Shown piece after piece: positions 57,969-64,000 of a stretch of 64,000 bases of DNA. Source of the DNA: Peromyscus leucopus (Eukaryota; Chordata; Mammalia; Rodentia; Cricetidae); NCBI RefSeq assembly GCF_004664715.2, contig NC_051082.1, positions 3,134,124 through 3,198,123 of the forward strand, in the 5' to 3' direction. The position numbers and the translations under genes are program-made. Every line of letters begins with the position of its first letter. Within the stretch, counting starts at the first letter, position 1. Under the pieces are notes generated by a model, which worked only from the letters and a program-made list of their open reading frames with translations, searched no databases and was not told the DNA's origin.

Positions 57969-58376
57969 TAGGGAGAGGATTCCAGCCAGTGAGAGCTGGT
58001 AACCCTCATGAAACCTTGCCTGGCATCATTAGCATCCAAGCAGACAGTCAAATGGCCACAGCTGTTCTCCTTGGTTCTTCAAGGAGGTGACTTTGCAATA
58101 TTAACCCTGCAACCGTGTCTTCTATACCCGGCTCCGGTGGCCACCAAAAGCCTTCATACACTCACGCACACTAGCTACAGCCGGTTGGCCCAGCCCTAAC
58201 CTGCCCTTGCCCTCCAAACAGACACAGTTGGCTCCACCCAACAGAAGGGGACAGGTCCTACCCTTCACCCCCTGCTGCCTTGTGGCTTCCTGGCCCACAT
58301 CTCCACCTCCCTGTGGGCAGAAGCCTCTGGCTGTGTTTCCCAGAAGAGCCCCTCTCCCTGTGAGGGCCCTCCTCAC

Positions 58377-58529
58377 CTGGCTGTGCACCTTCTCCAGTTC
58401 TTCCTTGCTGACGGACGTCTTGCTATCCTCCATAGTGGCCAGAAGGAGTTGAACATCGGACAACAAAGCGTGCGTCCTCCTGAGGTCCCGGCGGAGACGC
58501 TTTTCTACATCAAAGTCACGATGGCCAAT
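58377..58529 (-). CDS. Myo18b: Myo18b coiled-coil tail exon (first in window), 51 codons
   Basis: Myosin XVIIIb is an unconventional muscle myosin needed for sarcomere assembly; its long C-terminal coiled coil makes it dimerise. Read on the minus strand this exon is open in one frame from IGHRDFDVEKRLRRDLRR to KEELEKVHSQ, 153 nt, phase 0 at both ends. A pyrimidine-rich acceptor ending TTCCAG precedes 58529 and a strong donor CAG|GTGAGG follows 58377. The residues have heptad-like spacing with alternating charge, as in a myosin rod, and match my recollection of human MYO18B closely (for example THALLSDVQLLL). The next exon continues the same protein with no missing residues. The exon before it was not found up to 64000. 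The paralogue Myo18a is less likely because the HRDFDVEK and VSKEELEKVHSQ stretches are 18B-type. Confidence 0.95.
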
Positions 58530-58637
58530 CTGGAAGCCAAAGAAGGGTCAGTTTAGGTGGAAAGCAGTGGCCAGGACCAAGGTTCTTAGAACTAAGCTCC
58601 ATGGGCTCAACATTAGTTCAACATCTTGCCTCTCACA

Positions 58638-58765
58638 TGGCATGGTGACCTGTATCTTTAAACCTAGCGCTGGAGAGCCTGAGATGGGGGGACTGCTATG
58701 ACCTGGAGGCTAGCCTGGGCTACAGTGTGAGCTCCCGCCTCAAAACCACAAAACAAAACAACAGA
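58638..58765 (+). mobile_element. B1-type SINE, old
   Basis: GCATGGTGACCTGTATCTTT, CTAGCGCTGGAGAGCCTGAG and GGCTAGCCTGGGCTACAGTG, with an AAAACCACAAAACAAAAC tail. Confidence 0.7.
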
Positions 58766-59039
58766 AAGACTGTTTTTCCACTCTCATATGCCAAGTGAGG
58801 CCGTACCAACCACCAGGATGCTCTGAGACCAGACACTGGCTCAGCCTCAGGGGTGTTCGACCCCACGGGTGCCACAGGACCATGCACAAGGCTCCATCGA
58901 TATCACCATAATCTGGAAGGCCCGGCTCCTTCTGTTCTGTCCTCTGCATCAAGCTAAGAGCTTCCAGAGTCTGGAGAAGTTAGGACAGCCCGGGTAGCAG
59001 TAGGTATGAGAAGTCTCCTCATGGCAGTCATGATTCAGC

Positions 59040-59043
<4 letters not shown>

Positions 59044-59090
<47 letters not shown>

Positions 59091-59096
59091 CGCACA
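59044..59096. repeat. (GT)n(GC)n microsatellite
   Basis: About 38 nt of GT then GCGCGCGCGCGC, a Z-DNA-prone alternating tract, and a short CACACA. Confidence 0.93.
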
Positions 59097-59221
59097 CATA
59101 AAGGCCAGGTGGGATCCACACAACTTCAACCCCGGCTACACTGCAGGTTGCTGTCAGGCCCATCGTGGCTCTCAGCAGACAGCAGCTGTGTTCTTCCCAA
59201 AGCCCTAAATGAAGCTTTTCC

Positions 59222-59436
59222 GTTTGTTTGTTTTTGTTTTGTTGTTTTGTTTTGTTTTGTTTTTGTTTTTTGGGTTTTTTTTTTTTTTTTTTTGAGACAG
59301 GATTTCTCTGTGTAGTTTTGGTGCCTGTCCTGGATCTCACTCTGTAGACCAGGCTGGCCTTGAACTCACAGAGATCCACCTGGCTCTGTCTCCTGAGTGC
59401 TGGGATTAAAGGCGTGCGCCACTGCTGCCCGGCCTA
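59222..59436 (-). mobile_element. B1 SINE, young, cricetid-type
   Basis: Long T/G-rich tail, then GAGACAGGATTTCTCTGTGT, AGTTTTGGTGCCTGTCCTGG, ATCTCACTCTGTAGACCAGG and GGCGTGCGCCACTGCTGCCC. The GTAGTTTTGGTGCCTGTCCT variant suggests Cricetidae. Direct repeats CTAAATGAAGCTTT flank it (59206-59219 and 59435-59448), a clean target-site duplication. Confidence 0.96.
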
Positions 59437-59846
59437 AATGAAGCTTTCGATACTGAAGCAGGTTGCCTCTGCCAGTTTAAAGGCAGGCACAAGAGCCGTT
59501 TTCTATGGATGGAACTTTGCCCAGAAGTACGTAGATTCCTTGCCCTCCAGAACTCTGAATTTGTCCCGGAATAGTGGACAAGAAGGTCACAAAGATGCCA
59601 CATCCTGTCTTGAGGACCAGGGCAGTGACTTGGATGTCTTGATTCCCAGAGGCCAATGAGATGGGTACGGCCCAAGCATGGAATAGACAACATCACACTG
59701 GGACCGCATGTGAACTTGGTTAGTGTCCCTTAAAGACACAACAGCTTCTTTGCTCCAGGAACATCCAGGGACATGAGCAAAGAGCATGGGGCCAGCCAAT
59801 AGGTGGATACTGGAGAGAATAAGATGAGTGCCTCGTCATAGGGCAG

Positions 59847-60070
59847 TGGCTCTCAGCCTGTGGGTCTCAACCCCTTTGGGGATCAAATGACCCTTTCACA
59901 GGGGTCACTTAAGATCATTAGAAAACACAGAGATTTTCATGATGATTCATAATAGTAGTAAAATTACAGTATGAAGTAGCAACAAAAATAATTTTATGGT
60001 TGCGGGTCATCACAACATGAGGAACTTTTTTAAAGGGTCACAGCTTAGGAAGGTTGAGAATCATTATCAT
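59847..60070. mobile_element. URR1-like hAT DNA transposon remnant
   Basis: Terminal inverted repeats: CAGTGGCTCTCAGCCTGTGG at the left end and a right end ending GGTTGAGAATCATTA, the reverse complement of a diverged copy. Inner landmarks GGGGATCAAATGACCCTTTC and AAATAATTTTATGGTTGCGG match the rodent URR1 element as I remember it. Non-autonomous, no transposase. Confidence 0.75.
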
Positions 60071-60900
60071 AGGGACTTGCTTTTGCATGTTGGGGATCTC
60101 TGCCTGCCTGCCAGATGCCTGTCCTGGGATGCTAAGGATACCCAAGACTATTCCAGAAGGGATATAGATTAAGAATGAGGTGGCTCAGGTTCTAAGCCTC
60201 AACACACCATTTGCTGGTGGCGGGAACCCTGGTGGAGCCTGCTGCCATGGGTTTTGAGAAATCCCCGTTCTCTGTGCTGAGATAAGAGGGGGATCAGGTG
60301 TGATAATGGGAGGCCAGGCACTCTGCGTGTCAAGTACTTTATTTACAAACACAGGATTACAGCGACTGCGTGATGACCTGGCGTGTGCACTCACAGATCC
60401 ATGTCACGATTTCTCCACGGCCAGCTTGGAATTCTTAGAATACAGCCTCCTCCCTGGGATGGATGACTGTGGTTAATTTAAAACGCTGTTCTGTGGTATA
60501 AATACACAGCCAGAGGGGTGGAGCTCAGGAGATCAGCTGAGCTGCGCTGCAGGCTGGGCACCCTGCCTCACTCGGTCACGTGCGGTCTTACTTAACTCGT
60601 GTGACAATGCCTTAAAATGCACATTGTTATTATTATTGCCTTTATGAATGTAATGCCAGCTCACGCGTATGGGAAGTACTCTAGGCAGTAGGAAAGATTC
60701 TAAATGCTTTTTGGGGTGGACCACGTTAGTCCCTGTGATGAGCACATGGTCTTCATTGTACAGGGAGGAGTCTGAGGTGGATAAGGGCGATTTACCAGGG
60801 AAGGCACAGAGTTGGGGTGTGAACCCAGCTGTCGGGGCAAGAAAGAGGCTATTTTAGGAAGTTGTATCACCAGGGAGGTGTGTTTGTTCCTGACACCTAT

Positions 60901-60978
60901 CACCGTCACCACCACCATCATCATCATCATCACCTACATCATCTTCATCACCACCATCACCAACACCATCATCATATT
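60901..60978. repeat. (CAT/CAC)n trinucleotide tract
   Basis: Interrupted CATCATCATCATCAC units that encode poly-His in one frame; not a gene. Confidence 0.92.
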
Positions 60979-60979
60979 T

Positions 60980-61183
60980 CATTGTATGGATATTTTGCCT
61001 ACACCTATGTCTGTATGCAGTGCACGTGCCTGGTGCCTGTGGAGGCCAGAAGAGGGCTTCAGATCCTCTGGAACTGGAGTTACAGACGTTTGTGGATTAA
61101 AATAATTGTGCTAGGAATTGAGCCAAGGTCCTCTGCAAGGGCAGCCATTGCTCTCAACCATGGAGCCATCTCTCCAGCTCCAC
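60980..61183 (-). mobile_element. B2/B3 SINE
   Basis: GGATATTTTGCCTACACCTA, GTGCCTGTGGAGGCCAGAAG, CTCTGGAACTGGAGTTACAG and CATGGAGCCATCTCTCCAGC, in reverse order of a B2 head. Confidence 0.85.
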
Positions 61184-62384
61184 ACTTTAATTCTTACAAG
61201 AAGTTGCACTGAGATATGGAGGAACCAGGCACTGGAAGCTGGAACCAGCTGCTCCTAGCTAGTGGTACAGGGAAAGTGCCCCAGATAGAAGGCACTTCAG
61301 GAGCCAAGACAGAGAGGATGGTTGGTCTGGCATGTGGACTGCTATATGATTGACAAGGTGGGCATAAAAACCTTGGGAGGTGTGGGCAGGTCACACAGTA
61401 AGAGAAGGCCCAGGGCTCTCAGAACACAGAGACATGGAGGCATGCAGCAGGCAAGTGATCTGCCTGGACCACAGTGCTGCCAAGTGGAAATGCAGAGCCC
61501 AACGACCTCAGCTTAGCATGGGTGTCTCTAACTACTGTTCCACTGTGTCTAATGAGACTGTTTCCTGAGGCCCAGAGTCTCCTACTCCACAGTCAGATTT
61601 TTACCCTGATGTGCATGGGTCCTGTGTGGTGAGATTTTTGTTTGTGATCTAACAAATATCTAGCTCCAGGTTTTTATTATTAAGACCAATTAGGATTGTG
61701 CTACAGTTCTGTGCTTTTCTTGTTCTTCTGTCTGCTCTCCCTCTGGCTACAGCACGTAGCTTTCCTAAGAAACAAGTCAGCATCAGTGCCTCCCCTGGCG
61801 ATGGCACCGGCCACGTGGTTGGAACGGCTACAAGCATTGTCGCCACTGCAGCCCCTTGAAAGGTTGGCATTGCCGGCCTTTTCCAGGGAGCGATGCAAAT
61901 GGAATCCACAAGAAAACCTCAGTTCAGGCTGTCCTTTCCATCTTAAGGACGACGGGGAGGAGGGAGGACAGAGAGCCTCCTTAGGTGAGTGAGAACTAAG
62001 TGTCATCCTGAGAACTCAGTGGTTCAAATTTGGATAAATGGGGTGAATGATTGACCAAGGAGTCTGCGTGACTCAGGCTGTGTGGAAGCTGCGCTCAACC
62101 CTGCTTGTTTCCCCTTTATCATAAAGGCAAGTTGTTGGGGACAGTTGTGGAAACAAACTCATGAGCACTATTAAATAGGATCCCGAAATACAGTTAGGGA
62201 TAGATATTATGGCCACTTTATGGCTAGAGAAACTGAGGCTTAGAGAAAAATGTGTTGGGTAAGGTTACAGAGCAAAAGAATTATAGAGAGAGCCTGCCTC
62301 TCTATAATTAAGTACCAATTTAGAAAGTACAGTCTAAAAAGATGGTCCACAAGCATGGGTCTCTAGTTAATGGGACCTAGAACT

Positions 62385-62505
62385 TCTCGCTTTTTGAAAA
62401 AATGGTCTCAAGTAGCCAAGGCTGTCCTTGAACTCTTGATCTTCCTCCTTCCACTGTCCAAGTGCTGGAATAACAGATGTGTGCCACCACGCCAAACTCT
62501 GGTAC
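62385..62505 (-). mobile_element. B1-type SINE, old
   Basis: GGTCTCAAGTAGCCAAGGCT, GTCCTTGAACTCTTGATCTT and GTGTGCCACCACGCC. Confidence 0.7.
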
Positions 62506-62839
62506 TAGAAATTGTAGGCAACAGCCTGTTACTAGATATGAAAATGACAGACTTCCAAATAGCACAGGACAGGCTGAGCTCATTTCAAATTCACTCACGC
62601 CATTGGCCAACTACCCAACCCTGGACAAGTCACCTCACTTTCCTCAGAGTATTACATCTTTCAGTTATATGAAGCAAACACCATTGATATAAAAAAAAAA
62701 GATATATTAGAAAAACTATAACTGAGTCCTCATGACTAGCCACTAAAAGAATAGAAATACAGTTGATAGTTTCTGATCTAGCAGTTGAACAAAAGGCAAC
62801 ATAAAAACATCAGTTTATCAAGAAAAAAAACCAGAAATG

Positions 62840-63330
62840 GCATGAAATAAAGACAGGAACCCAAAATTAACAAAACTAAACACAAAATGAGAGAACACAA
62901 ATAAGTTCAAATAGACTAGCCATTCCAATAAATGTAAATGAGCTAAATTCTCCTATGAGAAGTTTGAGACTGAAATATTGGGTTAAAACAAGCCATCTGT
63001 TTAATGGTAACATGAGCTAGTCATACACACACTTATGCACAATTGTAGAGGTTGATATAAAGGGAGGAAGGGGACCCTGAAGACAGACTGACTGGAAGAA
63101 TCAAGTACAGTAAAATAAGGCAAAAATCACTCGATAAGGAGAGAAGAGGTCAGACTTCATGCTTGATGGTAATAACAGAACCTATGCCATGTCAAGCATT
63201 TATTCTATACCCCAAAGGGTTAAAAAACAAACTATTGCAAAATTTCAAAAATTACATATCCAAACTTTAAAAAAAAATCACTGTCCTGAAAACAGATGCA
63301 CACTGATTTTACAAGGTTAGTTCGATCTTG
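62840..63330 (+). mobile_element. Ancient L1/HAL1 remnant
   Basis: An AT-rich block where AATAAATGTAAATGAGCTAA, ATTCTCCTATGAGAAG, GGGTTAAAACAAG and GAGGTCAGACTTCATGC are spaced as in old L1 ORF2 DNA. All frames are broken. Confidence 0.45.
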
Positions 63331-63439
63331 AATAAACCCTACATAGAAAGAAAATTATAAATCAGTATCATGACTTCAGTTTTTAAAAATCCCTTGAGTG
63401 TCACTATCCAAAAGGGCAACTGCTAACAATCTGGTGACT

Positions 63440-63700
63440 GGGGGAGAGAGATGGGGCATCAGTTAAGAGTGTGCACTGCTCTTCCAGGTGACCCAGCTTC
63501 GGTTCCCAGAACCCACATAGTGGCTCACAACCACTTGTAATTCAGCTTTGGGGTATCTGGTGCCCTCTTCTGGTTTCCTTGGGCACTGCACTTACATGTA
63601 CATTCTGACCACAGACAGACAGACACACACACACATCATCATCATCATCATAAGAATAAATCACAAATAAAAATAAAATAATCATAAATAAATAAATAAA
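63440..63700 (+). mobile_element. B2 SINE
   Basis: GAGATGGGGCATCAGTTAAG, GTGCACTGCTCTTCCAGGTG, GGTTCCCAGAACCCACATAG, GGTGCCCTCTTCTGG and a CACACA-(ATC)n-(AAATA)n tail. Confidence 0.9.
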
Positions 63701-64000
63701 CCACAAATAAAAATCAGATGGCTAAGTAAATGGATGTGGGAGATGGATCAGAAGACACTGCATTCCTTCATGGGTGAAGCCAGTATGAGGGAGCTCTCCC
63801 GGAACAACAGTGTGTGGTGAGAGTCAGCAGTTGTTTTTTGTCAGTTCTAGAAAACTCCCAGTGGGTGAAGATGCATTTAACCAGACAAGAGATACTGATA
63901 ACACACACGCTGGAAATCGTCACATGACTAAACCCTAGCAGCATTCCTGTTAAGACAGAGGGATAAGAAAAGTGCATTTCCTAATATGTCCTTATGCAGC

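Larger units (their letters stand above)
48398..58376 (-). other. Myo18b: Myo18b intron, 10 kb
   Basis: Intron from CAG|GTGAGG to TGTCCAG. It contains a 19-bp minisatellite, a B2, several degraded B1-type SINEs, MIR traces, (CA)n tracts and two AT-rich possible regulatory islands. 56100-57900 shows only a MIR trace and a pyrimidine-rich patch near 57700-57760. Confidence 0.88.
58530..64000 (-). other. Myo18b: Intronic sequence upstream of the 58377-58529 Myo18b exon
   Basis: From the AG acceptor at 58530 to the window end I looked on the minus strand for the preceding rod exon and found no open, splice-flanked, coiled-coil segment. It contains SINEs, a URR1-like DNA transposon, an old L1 remnant and microsatellites. 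Confidence 0.8.

Noticed and set aside
58530..64000. Search for the preceding Myo18b rod exon
   Set aside because: No minus-strand open segment with heptad pattern and splice sites was found, so it is presumed to lie beyond the window.

Overview
The window is mammalian nuclear DNA, most likely from a cricetid rodent (hamster, vole or deer-mouse type). It carries rodent B1, B2 and B4/ID SINEs, rodent L1 tails and many microsatellites. The youngest B1 copies (59222-59436 and 47931-48088, both minus strand) carry diagnostic bases I associate with Cricetidae rather than Mus or Rattus. There are no bacterial-type operons, and most long open frames are simple-sequence translations.

The only protein-coding gene I can support is Myo18b (unconventional myosin XVIIIb), on the minus strand. 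Seven internal exons of its coiled-coil tail lie, in transcript order, at 58529-58377, 48397-48284, 45278-45162, 42217-42134, 41283-41138, 37746-37561 and 1448-1318. All have AG acceptors and GT donors. Six join in phase to give a continuous tail resembling human MYO18B. The exon at 41138-41283 carries a net 8-nt excess that breaks the frame. The motor domain and early tail lie beyond 64000, and the C-terminal exons lie before position 1.

Layout: 1-1317 is intron. 1449-37560 is one 36-kb intron holding most of the SINEs, two LTR-like elements, large minisatellites (2890-3836, 4417-4700, 11855-12500, 29122-29448, 33783-34205) and several AT-rich, homeodomain/POU-motif-rich islands that look like regulatory DNA. 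37561-48397 is the exon-dense part. Its introns hold two L1 3' ends, a 50-bp repeat grown from a splice junction, and an array of ten perfect TGCTGAGTCA motifs. 48398-64000 is intron on both sides of the 58377-58529 exon.

I found no previously undescribed multi-gene system. The observations most worth following are the frame break in the 41138-41283 exon, the splice-junction-derived repeat beside it, the ten-copy NF-E2/AP-1-type array, and a duplicated (GRT)n block split by a solo LTR with a 6-bp target duplication. All family assignments were made by eye, without database searches.
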